Shown piece after piece: positions 9,282 through 19,300 of a stretch of DNA of 64,000 nucleotides; within the stretch, counting starts at the first letter, position 1, and each line of letters starts with the position of its first letter. The stretch spans positions 1 to 64,000 of the forward strand of contig NZ_SJSO01000014.1 of assembly GCF_004331735.1 (NCBI RefSeq), given 5' to 3'. A model generated the notes under the pieces. That model made no database searches and was not told the DNA's origin. It saw only the letters and a list, made by a program, of their open reading frames with translations. Made by a program: the position numbers and the translations under genes. The DNA is from Pedobacter psychrodurus (GTDB taxonomy: Bacteria; Bacteroidota; Bacteroidia; Sphingobacteriales; Sphingobacteriaceae).

Positions 9282-9314
9282 TCGTCATTCCCGCGCAGGC
9301 GGTAATCTTAAAGC
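9282..9314 (+). repeat. Fragment of the GTCATTCCCGC repeat family
   Basis: GTCATTCCCGCGCAGGCGG followed by TAATCTTAAAGC matches the left half of the units clustered at 15.2-16.2 kb. It sits between the SusE-like gene and the GH53 gene, inside the operon. Confidence 0.65.
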
Positions 9315-9344
9315 TTATTACATTAGAATTCGTCGTTGTGAAGG

Positions 9345-10457
9345 TTATTTAACCGAATACGTATAATTTCCATCACCAGCACTTAAATCTAAAGTAACGG
9401 TGAACACGCCCGTTTTGGTAATTGGAATATTAATACCGCCCCAGGTCGGTGCACCCGCATAGACCAATACACCATTGGCATCTACTTTATAACTGATATC
9501 GTAGCCGCCGTTACAGGTAAACACAAATGTTTTACCTGCAGTTAACGATACATTTGCCGCAACCCATTTACCTGTTGTTGCATTGTAAATTAAAGGTGTT
9601 GCCGAAGTGCTCCAGGCATTGTCATCACCGGAGATAAAGAATTTTACAGGCGTATAGGTAATGGTTAGTGCATCTACATCAGCATTTACTTTCATATAAG
9701 CGGGTGCTGGTGTGAGATATAAATTACCTCCTGTTAAGCTCATCGTAGTTGAAGTGCCTCCCCAACCGTAAACTTTACTGGCATCTTTTGTAGATACCAA
9801 TTGAAAAGCGTCGCCGCCATAACCATCGGCATTAGGCAGGTTTAAATAACCCTCGTATTTCGAATTGAATTTAGCCGAGGTTAACACGAAACCGTTGGTC
9901 CTTGCGGTTGGTGTTTTCCAGGAGTTACCTCCTTTTACCATTAAAGCAGGATATTCTATTGTGGCTTTGTAGGGATTAACCGTTAGCGTTAAGCTTGAGT
10001 AGATCGGTTTGATAGTTGAAGCCATGCCCGTATTTTGTGTTACCTCGGCTTTTAAACGGACAACTAAAGTACTTACTACACCGGTTGGCAATAATAATTG
10101 ATTGGCCAAAAGTGAATTAAAATCTGCGCCTAAATAAGCTTTCTCAAAAGTACCAGCAGCAAGTTTAACGATAACCGCGTTTGCCCAGGCATTTGCACCT
10201 AAGGTATCAGCAGGCACATCAAACTCTAAAGAATAAGATGGAACGATGCTCACACCAAAATCTGCAGCCTTAAAACTGAAAGTGGCGACATTGGTAGCAT
10301 CATTTGCCGAAGTTAATACTACACTGGCGGCTGAACTTTTAAAGGCAAGGCTACTCGCACCTGGTGAGGTTACGATATTTGTGCGTTCTTCTTTTTTACA
10401 GCCAAAAAACAGACTGATTAAAAGAAAAGTATATATGATCTGAATGAGTTTTTTCAT
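9345..10457 (-). CDS. SusE-like outer-membrane glycan-binding lipoprotein
   Basis: A 370-residue lipoprotein (signal ending SLFFGC, C20). Residues about 35-170 resemble the SusE N-terminal Ig-like domain. The C-terminal half has two starch-binding-like beta sandwiches, the last marked by FISGDDNAWS, KTFVFTCNGGYDISYKVD and the ending DLSAGDGNYTYSVK. SusE/F proteins bind glycan at the cell surface and have no catalytic activity. The gene lies 11 bases after susD, the order expected for a galactan locus. Confidence 0.85.
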   Translation of the reverse strand: MKKLIQIIYTFLLISLFFGCKKEERTNIVTSPGASSLAFKSSAASVVLTSANDATNVATFSFKAADFGVSIVPSYSLEFDVPADTLGANAWANAVIVKLAAGTFEKAYLGADFNSLLANQLLLPTGVVSTLVVRLKAEVTQNTGMASTIKPIYSSLTLTVNPYKATIEYPALMVKGGNSWKTPTARTNGFVLTSAKFNSKYEGYLNLPNADGYGGDAFQLVSTKDASKVYGWGGTSTTMSLTGGNLYLTPAPAYMKVNADVDALTITYTPVKFFISGDDNAWSTSATPLIYNATTGKWVAANVSLTAGKTFVFTCNGGYDISYKVDANGVLVYAGAPTWGGINIPITKTGVFTVTLDLSAGDGNYTYSVK

Positions 10458-10468
10458 GATGATTTAGA

Positions 10469-12073
10469 TTAATAACCTGTATTCTGACGAAGATTTGGAT
10501 TGGCCGAAAGATCGGTTGGTGGCAATGGATAAAGATTGTATTTACCATTTACAGCTGTACCACCTTTACTACCACCTTTCCATGCCCATAAATAAGCAGC
10601 CGTGGTAAATTTTCCGAAACGGATCAAATCTGTTCTGCGGATGGCTTCGTACCAAAGTTCACGACCACGTTCATCTAAAATAAAATCAGCAGTTAACGCG
10701 CTTGAAGTGATATTTCCGGCAGTGCTCCCGTTATAAGCACGGGTGCGCAACTGGTTAATATAGGCTAAAGCTTGCGTTAAACTACCACCACTACCTCCAC
10801 GTAAAACAGCCTCAGCATAAGTTAAATAGGTTTCTCCTAATCGGAAAAGTGGAAAATCAATGTCGGAAAAGTCTTTGGCAACATCCTGGTGTGGAGCCGG
10901 ACCGCCAGAACGGGTTTTATTGCGGTATTTTGTGCTGGAATAACCATCGGTAGAAGTGTATAAATCGTTCACCTCCAGGTTTTGTCCCGACATATAAAAC
11001 TGCGCTCTTGTATCTGTTGCACCTGTTTTATCAGCAAAAAGATTTACAAATTGCTGGGTAATCCTTAATCCGCCCCAGTTACCATTTGATCCTGATACCT
11101 CTGCAGGAACGCCTGCAGGTCCGTGCATCAGGTAAGTAGTACCGCCAAAATTCTGGGTACTGGTACCATCATAATTAATGGTAAAGATATTTTCATCAGT
11201 ATTTAAGTGATTATCGGCAATGGTCAGTTCACGGTAATTGCCATGAAGTGTATAACCCGCGGCAGTAATTTTGTTGCAATAGGTAATTGCTTCGGTATAT
11301 CTGGCGGTACCAGTATATACTTCTGCATTTAAATATATCCTGGATAATAAAGCCCACGATGCTGCTCTGTCGGCACGGCCATATTCGTTGGCTTTTGGTG
11401 CAGCTAAATCATTTTCAATGGCTTTGAGTTCTGATTCTACATAGGCGAATAAATCTTTACGGGCAATCTGTTTTGGTAAATCTTTGCCTCCTATTTCTGT
11501 AGTTTCGGTAACCAGTGGTGGATTTCCGTAAATATCCATCAATACCGCATACTGATAAGCCCTGATAAAACGGGCCTCTGCCCTAAACCTACGCACCTGA
11601 TCGGCATCAGCACCCACGATTCCTCTTTTGCTTAGATTGTCATCGGATGATTGATTGATAAAATCGTTGCAAAGCGTAATCTGGAAAAATGAACGGTAAT
11701 ATAAACCGTTGATGATCGAATTTATCGACGACCAGGTCATTTCGTGCAGTCCCTGGATACCAGCATCATTTTGCCATGACCAAACCGCCTCATCGGTAGT
11801 TAATTCCTGTAAATTCCAGTATAAGCGAATAAAGTCCGAATTACCTTCATCTTTGATAATCTCTACCGGAATATCTGGTTGGCCAACAGATGCGTTTCCA
11901 GTAAGCGCAAAAGCGCCATAAACCTTGGCCAACGATTGTTTATAACCAGCTGCTGAAGTATACACTTTATCAGCTGTAAGATCATTTGTAGGTACTAAAT
12001 CTAATTTGTTGCACGAAGTCAGTAGAGCGATTGCGCAAACCAAAGTGATTAGTTGTAAAACACGTGGTTTCAT
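10469..12073 (-). CDS. susD: SusD-like (RagB/SusD) surface glycan-binding lipoprotein
   Basis: A 534-residue lipoprotein of the RagB/SusD family, an alpha-helical TPR-type lid that closes over its SusC partner. The signal is MKPRVLQLITLVCAIALLTSC; the tail RELWYEAIRRTDLIRFGKF and YPLPPTDLSANPNLRQNTGY is diagnostic of SusD. The frame is open to an ATG at 12115, which would overlap susC, but MKPRV at 12073 gives a proper signal peptide and 28 bases of spacing. It is encoded directly after susC. Its ligand is inferred from the GH53 gene to be beta-1,4-galactan. Confidence 0.93.
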   Translation of the reverse strand: MKPRVLQLITLVCAIALLTSCNKLDLVPTNDLTADKVYTSAAGYKQSLAKVYGAFALTGNASVGQPDIPVEIIKDEGNSDFIRLYWNLQELTTDEAVWSWQNDAGIQGLHEMTWSSINSIINGLYYRSFFQITLCNDFINQSSDDNLSKRGIVGADADQVRRFRAEARFIRAYQYAVLMDIYGNPPLVTETTEIGGKDLPKQIARKDLFAYVESELKAIENDLAAPKANEYGRADRAASWALLSRIYLNAEVYTGTARYTEAITYCNKITAAGYTLHGNYRELTIADNHLNTDENIFTINYDGTSTQNFGGTTYLMHGPAGVPAEVSGSNGNWGGLRITQQFVNLFADKTGATDTRAQFYMSGQNLEVNDLYTSTDGYSSTKYRNKTRSGGPAPHQDVAKDFSDIDFPLFRLGETYLTYAEAVLRGGSGGSLTQALAYINQLRTRAYNGSTAGNITSSALTADFILDERGRELWYEAIRRTDLIRFGKFTTAAYLWAWKGGSKGGTAVNGKYNLYPLPPTDLSANPNLRQNTGY

Positions 12074-12101
12074 ATATTTTTTATTAAAACAGTTCATCAT
12101 C

Positions 12102-15086
12102 TTAAAAATTAACATTTAAGCCTAAAGAGAAAATACGTGGTCTTGGGTAGATATTGTTATCCACACCCGAAGCCACTTCCGGATCTAATCCTTGATATTT
12201 TGTAATTACAAATACATTTTGCACGCTGGCCGTGAGTTGCAGGTTTGCTTTGGTTTTTAAGATTTTACCGAAAGCATAACCCAAATTAACATTATCCATT
12301 CTCAAGAATGATGCATTTTGAACATAATAATCGCTAAGTAATTGCTGTGTTTTAAAATTGGTAGTCAGGTAATTGGGTGAAGCATTTAAAATAATTGCCG
12401 TACCTAAAATTTGATTTAGATTACCGCTTTGGCTATAATTATTGTTGTACACATAATTACCTAAGTTGGCCCTCAGGGTAAAAGACAGGTTCCATTTTTT
12501 GTAGCTCAGGTTATTGCTAAAACCCAGAAATACTTTTGGATCTGCTTGTTTCCCTTTTTTGAAATCGTTCTGATTGATTACACCATCACCATTCTGATCT
12601 ACATAAACACCCTCAATCGGATTTCCGTTCTGATCATAAGTCTGTTCAAACAGATTGAAAGTGTTTTTCGGTCCGCCAACCGCGTTGATAAATGCATTTT
12701 GGCCACCAACGCCGCCGGCAATTGTCCCACTTGGGAAACCTGCATAATTTGGATCATTCGGCACCACCGTTAAATTGGTGATGGTATTTTTATTATAAGT
12801 GGCATTGAAACTGAAATCCCAATTAAAATCCTTTTCTCTAACTGGGTTAAATCCTAAAGTAAGTTCAATTCCTTTGTTTTCCATATCACCCACATTCACG
12901 ATTGCTGTTGCCGCGAAATTTGTACCGGCAGGTTGAGGAATTAAATTCAACAAATCACTTGTTTTCTTTTGATAGAGATCCAAACTACCTGTGATACGGT
13001 TATCAAACAAACCAAAATCTAAACCAATATTGGCTGTTGCGGTTTCTTCCCACTTAATGTTAGCGATGTATGCACTAGGGCGGTACATTTGGTAAAAAGT
13101 ATTTCCAAACTGGTAAGATGCATTTAAAGCACTTAAACCATAGGTAGACATGTAACCGTAGTTCCCAATCCCGTCCTGCTGTCCGGTAATACCATAACTG
13201 GCTCTTAATTTCAAGGCAGATATTATTTTATTATCCTTCAAAAAGGCTTCGTTTTTAACTGTCCAGGCCAATGCTACTGAAGGGAAAACGCCATATTTAT
13301 ATGCCGGACCAAAGCGTGATGAACCATCGCGGCGTATGGTTGCCGTTAACAGAAAACGTTCATCGTAGTTGTAATTCAATCTTCCAAAATAAGAGATCAA
13401 ACGGTATTGCGGTTTATTAAAAGCAAATGCCGGATCAGAATTGGCTACCTTATTCCCATTCGCATCAAAACTTGGATAATTGTATTGCGTAGTTAAATAA
13501 TCGTTGTAAGAATAACCCGCCGTTGCATCTATCCTACTTTTAATCGATTTAAATTCTTTAATATAGTTCAGGTAAAAATCCAGAACGGTATTTCTTCTGT
13601 TTTGTTTATACTGGTTGCTTACACCATTGCTTAAAATCGATTCAGCAGCATTTGGATCTACATAAACCGTTCCTTTACCCGAAGCTACATCATAAGCAGC
13701 ATTCAAATTAGCGTGCAACTCTGGCAGAAAGTGAAAACTATAATCCAATTGAACATTACCAATACTACGCATCGGTTTCGCCCTGTCTTCTCTCTGTTCC
13801 AATAAACCAACCGGATTTCGACCAACCAGATTAACCAAACCTGTTGGCGTACTCGAATCTAGCCATTCCCAATAACCATTATAATCAGATCGATTGGTAT
13901 AAGTTGCCTGCGTTGGATCAAAACTAACGGCTCCACCGATAGCTGAAGCATTTGCAAAACGTGCTTTCTGCATACTCCCCTTCAGGTTGATATCCAGTTT
14001 TAGGTGATTATCAAAAAATCTTGGATTGAAAACAATTGCGGCTGAAGTTTTCTGCAATTCATCGGTCCTGAGTACTCCTGTTTGATTTTGATAACCGAGA
14101 GATAAGCGATAAGGCAGTTTTTTAATCCCTCCGCTAATACTGATATTGTTATCGCTAGAAAAACCATCCTGATAAATCAGATCCTGCCAGTTGGTATTAA
14201 ACGCTCCTAGTTTTGCTTTTTGTGCCGAGGTACCCTTTGAGTTTACAATCGCGCGGATTTCATCAGCACTTAATACATCTAACTGTTTGGTTAACTTAGA
14301 AACTGAGTTTACCGAATTGAAAGTTACTTTCAAAGCATCACCTAATCCCTTTTTTGTGGTAATGATAATTACACCATTCGACGCTCTTGCACCGTAAATG
14401 GCTGCTGCCGATGCATCTTTTAAAACCGTGAAGGTTTCAATATCATTTGGATTGATAAAACTTAATGGATTTGATGCACCCGAAACGCCACCACTTTCTA
14501 ATGGTACTCCATCGATAACAATTAACGGATCGTTGCTGGCATTTAGCGATGAACCACCGCGGATACGAATGGTACTACCGCTTCCTGGTTGTCCGCTGTT
14601 CGAAGTAATCGAAACTCCCGATACTTTACCTGATAACATTTGCTCGGGCGTGCTGATACTTCCTTTTTGGAAATCTTTTACGCCAACAACCGCTACAGAT
14701 CCCGTAAGGTCTTGTTTTCGGGTAGTTCCATAACCCACTACCACCACATCATTTAAGGTAGAAGCATCTTCGATTAAAGTGATGGTTAGCGTTGTGGTTT
14801 TAGAAACGGGAACTTCCTGAACTTTATAACCCACTGAGGTAAATTCGAGAATTCCGGCTTGGGCCGGTATCTTGATACTAAAATTTCCATTTGCATCAGT
14901 AGAGGTGGCAATCGCCGTTCCTTTTAAGCGGACACTTACGCCAGGCATGCCCAAATTATCGGGTGCTGATTTAACAACTCCACTAACGGTTGCCTGCTGT
15001 GCAAAAAGATATCCATGGGTAAAAATCAGTAGTAAAAGCATTAACATTTGCTTGTTACTCTTGATGAAAGATGTAAAAATGTGCAT
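12102..15086 (-). CDS. susC: SusC-like TonB-dependent outer-membrane transporter (SusC/RagA)
   Basis: A 994-residue TonB-dependent receptor. After the signal peptide (ending FAQQ) come a carboxypeptidase-D-like domain (about 33-105, ATVSGVVKSAPDNLGMPGVS), the TonB-box region DVVVVGYGTTRKQDLTGSV, a plug (GKVSGVSITSNSGQPGSGST, IDGVPLESGG, LKDASAAAIYGARASNGVII) and a 22-strand barrel ending in an aromatic residue (GLNVNF). It imports oligosaccharides under its SusD lid, powered by TonB. It is the first gene of the operon; a paired 21-bp-spaced motif upstream (15143-15171) may be the regulator site. Confidence 0.95.
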   Translation of the reverse strand: MHIFTSFIKSNKQMLMLLLLIFTHGYLFAQQATVSGVVKSAPDNLGMPGVSVRLKGTAIATSTDANGNFSIKIPAQAGILEFTSVGYKVQEVPVSKTTTLTITLIEDASTLNDVVVVGYGTTRKQDLTGSVAVVGVKDFQKGSISTPEQMLSGKVSGVSITSNSGQPGSGSTIRIRGGSSLNASNDPLIVIDGVPLESGGVSGASNPLSFINPNDIETFTVLKDASAAAIYGARASNGVIIITTKKGLGDALKVTFNSVNSVSKLTKQLDVLSADEIRAIVNSKGTSAQKAKLGAFNTNWQDLIYQDGFSSDNNISISGGIKKLPYRLSLGYQNQTGVLRTDELQKTSAAIVFNPRFFDNHLKLDINLKGSMQKARFANASAIGGAVSFDPTQATYTNRSDYNGYWEWLDSSTPTGLVNLVGRNPVGLLEQREDRAKPMRSIGNVQLDYSFHFLPELHANLNAAYDVASGKGTVYVDPNAAESILSNGVSNQYKQNRRNTVLDFYLNYIKEFKSIKSRIDATAGYSYNDYLTTQYNYPSFDANGNKVANSDPAFAFNKPQYRLISYFGRLNYNYDERFLLTATIRRDGSSRFGPAYKYGVFPSVALAWTVKNEAFLKDNKIISALKLRASYGITGQQDGIGNYGYMSTYGLSALNASYQFGNTFYQMYRPSAYIANIKWEETATANIGLDFGLFDNRITGSLDLYQKKTSDLLNLIPQPAGTNFAATAIVNVGDMENKGIELTLGFNPVREKDFNWDFSFNATYNKNTITNLTVVPNDPNYAGFPSGTIAGGVGGQNAFINAVGGPKNTFNLFEQTYDQNGNPIEGVYVDQNGDGVINQNDFKKGKQADPKVFLGFSNNLSYKKWNLSFTLRANLGNYVYNNNYSQSGNLNQILGTAIILNASPNYLTTNFKTQQLLSDYYVQNASFLRMDNVNLGYAFGKILKTKANLQLTASVQNVFVITKYQGLDPEVASGVDNNIYPRPRIFSLGLNVNF

Positions 15087-15142
15087 AGAATATTATGGTT
15101 AGAATTAACAATACAAATGAAGGCTTTATACCATTCTTCGCC

Positions 15143-15171
15143 TTGTGCTATTGTTCATTTCTTTTGTGCTA
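15143..15171. promoter_or_regulatory. Candidate HTCS operator upstream of susC
   Basis: TTGTGCTA occurs at 15143-15150 and again at 15164-15171, a start-to-start spacing of 21 bp or two helical turns. AraC-type DNA-binding domains commonly bind such direct repeats. It lies 57 bp upstream of the susC start, and a TTCATTTG -7-like element (minus strand, 15114-15121) lies between. No good -33 element is visible, as expected for an activated promoter. Confidence 0.45.
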
Positions 15172-15205
15172 ATCGACATATTATTGGGTTAAATCGCTTT
15201 CTATC

Positions 15206-16212
15206 CATCATTCCCGCGGAGGTGGGGATCCTAATGCGGAAGAAAAAGACCTAGCATAGTATTGCGATTATCTGCGATGAGCAACTACGTGATACCCAAT
15301 CGACCCGATACCTATAGGGTTGGGAATGACTATCACGCTAAACCCCTCATACGTCATTCCCGCACAGGCGGGAATCCTAATGCGAAAGAAAAAACCTACC
15401 ATGGCATTACGATTCCCAATCAAGTTGGGAATGACGACAGCGTCTAACCCTCCCATACGTCATTCCCGCGCAGGCGGGAATCCTAATGCAAAAGAAGAAG
15501 CCTACCATGGCTACGATCCCGAAGAAATTCGGAATGACGATATCGTCTAGGAATTTTATTAGAAACTTGTATTTTTAAGATATGGAACGAGGTGGTTGCG
15601 TATATATCATGACCAATATCTTTAACACGGTTTATTATATCGGTGTTACTTCAGACTTGTACTCAAGAGTTATAGAGCATAAACACAAGAGATATCCAAC
15701 TTCTTTTACATCGAAATATAATTGTATTAAGCTGATTTATTTCATGCTTTATGATGACATTGAAGAGGCGATTGAGCAGGAGAAAAGACTAAAAAAATGG
15801 AATAGGAATTGGAAAATTAAGCTGATTAGTGATCATAACCCTGATTGGCTAGATCTGTTTAGTGAGGATTTGTAACATTTAGTATTAATAAGTTCCATCA
15901 TTCCAGCGTAGGCGGAACCACGTTTGCTGAGCGGAGCTAATCTTAATGAATATACAAGCCCAGCTAAAGTATTACGATTCCCAGTCAAGCTGGGAATGAC
16001 GACGGCGCCTAAACCCCTAATGCGTCATTCCCGCGCAGGCGGGAATCCTAATGCGAAAGAAAAAACCTACCATGGCATTACGATTCCCAATCAAGTTGGG
16101 AATGACGACAGCGTCTAACCCTCCCATACGTCATTCCCGCGCAGGCGGGAATCCTAATGAATAATACAAGCCCAGCTAAAGCATTACGATTCCCAATCAA
16201 GTTGGGAATGAC
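15206..16212. repeat. Cluster of six REPIN-like repeat units around a GIY-YIG gene
   Basis: Six units: 15206-15330 (decayed), 15353-15435, 15459-15538, 15896-16000, 16024-16106 and 16130-16212, three on each side of the nuclease gene. Each has a left hairpin such as ATTCCCGCGCAGGCGGGAAT, a middle of about 30 bp bounded in most copies by TAATGC...GCATTA, and a right hairpin ATTCCCAA-TCAAG-TTGGGAAT in inverted orientation, so the unit as a whole is a large imperfect palindrome with ends GTCATTCCC...GGGAATGAC. The left hairpin fits the neisserial dRS3 consensus ATTCCC-N8-GGGAAT. A longer near-identical segment (15352-15488 and 16023-16159, 137 bp, one difference) is duplicated across the gene. 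Confidence 0.85.
15582..15875 (+). CDS. GIY-YIG superfamily endonuclease, stand-alone domain
   Basis: A 97-residue protein that is essentially one GIY-YIG catalytic domain of the COG2827 (YhbQ/UPF0213) type. It shows VYIM (GIY position, Y8), YYIGVTSDL (YIG, Y19-G21), R29 in SRVIEHK and the metal-binding glutamate E67 in the family-typical IEQEKRLKKWNRNWKIKLI tail. All catalytic positions are present, so it is probably active. It has no DNA-binding accessory domain. The gene sits alone in the regulatory gap between susC and the HTCS gene, with three palindromic repeat units on each side. A role in moving or processing the repeats, as RAYT transposases act on REPs, is inference. Confidence 0.85.
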   Translation: MERGGCVYIMTNIFNTVYYIGVTSDLYSRVIEHKHKRYPTSFTSKYNCIKLIYFMLYDDIEEAIEQEKRLKKWNRNWKIKLISDHNPDWLDLFSEDL

Positions 16213-16338
16213 GACAGCACCTTAATCTCTCCATTATAAATTCGGGATGATGTTGCTAGGCTAACCAACCAATTATACCAAAGGTTGCCAAAAAATGAAT
16301 TATCTTTATCGCCTCAGAACTGTCTGACGAAATGATTA

Positions 16339-19300
16339 ATGAACACGTTAACGAGAACCATTTTCCTGCTCCTCTTTATTTTTTCGATAGGAAACGTTGG
16401 CGCACAAAACTTAAAGTTTAAACACGTAAGTGTAGAAGATGGATTATCGAACAGTACCATCGAATGCATTTTTCAAGATCACCGAGGTTTTATCTGGTTT
16501 GGCACACGAGATGGTTTGAACAAATACGATGGCAGCCAGATCACCGTTTTTAAACACGATAAAAATGCGAATAGCATTAGCGATAATTTTATCCGGTGCA
16601 TCTTCGAAGATCAAAGTCATAACCTTTGGGTAGGCACATCAGATGGGTTGAACAGGTTTAATGCCGAGAAAAACAATTTTGTAACCTACAGATCTAAAGA
16701 CAAAAAAAATCAGACCAATAACATCATCACTTCGGTTAAAGAAACCAATAAAGGGATCTGGATTGGTACTTATGGCGGAGGGCTTAACTTGCTTGATAAA
16801 ACCACAAATTCCTTTAGCCGTTATCCATATCGTTCCGATCAGGTAAAAACCGACAGAAAGAATTACATTAACGACCTGTACTGCGATGCTACTGGAAACA
16901 TCTGGATGGCTACCGATGCAGGTATCCATATTTTAAACCTTAAATCTGGCAACGCAACAACCGTTAAAACTTTAGAAAATGAAACTTTTAGGGTAATTAA
17001 AAAAGATGCTAATGGTACTTTTTGGTTTGGAACTGAAGAAAATGGTTTAATCCGTTTCAACCCAGTTGATAATAATATAAAAACCTACCAGCACCAGGAA
17101 AAAAACAAAAATAGCATAGGCAGCAATCTAATAAGGGCAATTGTTTTCGACCAGCAGAAAAATGTATGGATTGGAGGAATTAACGGAGGCTTGAATCATT
17201 TCGACCCTGAAACAGAAACATTTACGCATTACCAGAATGAACCCGGTAATGCCTTTAGTTTATCGCAACGTACTGTTTCGGCTCTTTTTATCGATCAGCA
17301 GGAAAACTTATGGATTGGCACGCACCGGGGTGGAATAAATTTGTACAGTCCACAGGCCGAAAAATTTAAGCTGGTGCGCCAGGAGCCCAACAAAAACAGT
17401 TTAAGTTACAACGATGTGAGGGCTTTCCATGAAGATAAAACGGGTAATATTTATATCGGAACGGACGGTGGCGGACTCGATATCTATAACAAAACGAGCA
17501 AAACCTTTATCCATCATCGCTATAATCCCTTTAATCAGAATAGTATTGGTGCCGACGCCATTCTCGATATTACCGAAATAAAAAGCGGTCTACTTCTTGT
17601 TGGCACTTGGGCAGGTGGATTGAACATCATGCACAGCAATGGCTCTTTTACCCGTTTTAACCACAACAACGCCAATCCTACGTCTATTTCTTCAGATTAT
17701 GTACAGAAATCTTTCGAAGACAGTAAAGGAAACATCTGGATTGGCACATATTACGGTGGATTAAACCTGTTTGATGCGCAAAGCAAGCAGTTTAAACGCA
17801 TTACCGAAGGAAAAAACGGCAGTAAATTAACGGGCAACAACATTGTTTCCATTAATGAAGATCAATATCAAAACCTATGGATAGGCACTGATGATGGAGG
17901 TTTAAATTGCTACAACCTCAATACACAAGTATTTACCCATTATTTTATGGGCGGTGGGAAACGGCCAGATTTAAGGGTAATTTTCATCGATAATAAGGGC
18001 AATTTATGGATTGGCCAGGCCGGGCTTTACCGTTTTAACCGATCAAAGCTAAAATTTGAGCTTTATACCGATAAAGCAGGCTTATCAACCGAATTTATAA
18101 AAGGAATTACGGAAGATGATAAAGGTAATTTCTGGATTTCGACCGCGAAAGGCCTCACCAAATTTAATCCAAAGGATTATAACTTTAAAAAGTATAATAC
18201 AGGCGATGGTTTGCAAGGACTCGAATTCGAAACTAACGCCTACCTCAAAGCCCAAAACGGAGAAATGTTTTTTGGTGGCGTAAATGGCTTCAACTCATTC
18301 TTTCCTGATGATATACAAACCAATAAATTTATTCCGCCGGTTTACTTGACCGAGTTTCAGATTTTTAACCAGAAAATCCTACCCAATACAAAAGGTTCTG
18401 CGCTCGAAAACGACATCAGCTACACTAAAGAATTAAAACTAGATTATGACCAAGCTACGATATCGTTCCGATTTGCAAGCTTAAACTATATAGCCAACGA
18501 GAATAACAACTATGCTTACAAATTAGAAGGCGAAGATAAAGACTGGATCAATGTAGGTAATGTTAAACAGGCCTTTTATACCAACCTTGATCCGGGAACC
18601 TACACCTTTAGGGTAAGGGCATCAAACAACGATAATGTTTGGAACAATACCGGAACGGCTTTAAAAATTATCATCTCTCCCCCATTCTGGGCAACCTGGT
18701 GGTTTAGGCTCATCGTTATTGCCACCACCCTGTATTTAACCTATTTAGCGCTCAGTTTTAAACGCAGGCTAGAGATCAGAAAAATCGAAGAAGAAAAAAG
18801 AGAAGAAATCCACCAGACACAGCTTCAGTTTTTCACCAATATTTCGCATGAGTTCCGGACTCCGCTTTCGCTAATATTAGGGCCGATAGAACGCCTTTTA
18901 AAAGAAGATACGCAAGAAAGTTTCCAAAGTTATTACAACACTATTCATCGTAATGCCAACCGCTTATTGCGGCTCATAAATGAGTTAATGGATTTCAGAA
19001 AAACTGCCTCTGGAGCTTTAAAGCTCAATGTAGTAAATGGAAACTTGAACCTTTTTATTGATGAAGTTGCAGAAGAATTTTCGGAAATGGCTGCTGAAAA
19101 GGAAATTAGCTTTACGGTTGAAAAAGAAAATCTCCCTCCCGATATCTGGTTCGACAGGCAGGTGATTGAAAAAATCATTCTCAACCTGATCAACAACTCC
19201 ATCAAATACACTAAATCTGGCGGAACACTTAAACTTCAGGTTTTTACTGACTTAAACGACCATAAACCAGCTTTCGAAAACAAATTGGTGATCAAAAGTG

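Noticed and set aside
12074-12115. Upstream start for SusD
   Set aside because: The extra 14 residues would overlap susC and put a charged tail before a complete lipoprotein signal.
15262-15550. Open frames of 61-76 codons in the repeat cluster
   Set aside because: They read through the palindromic repeats on both strands and translate to the same repeat-derived peptides; no promoter or protein features.
15206-16212. CRISPR array
   Set aside because: The repeats are long paired palindromes of about 80 bp with little or no unique spacer of constant length, there are no cas genes, and the same repeats are dispersed elsewhere.
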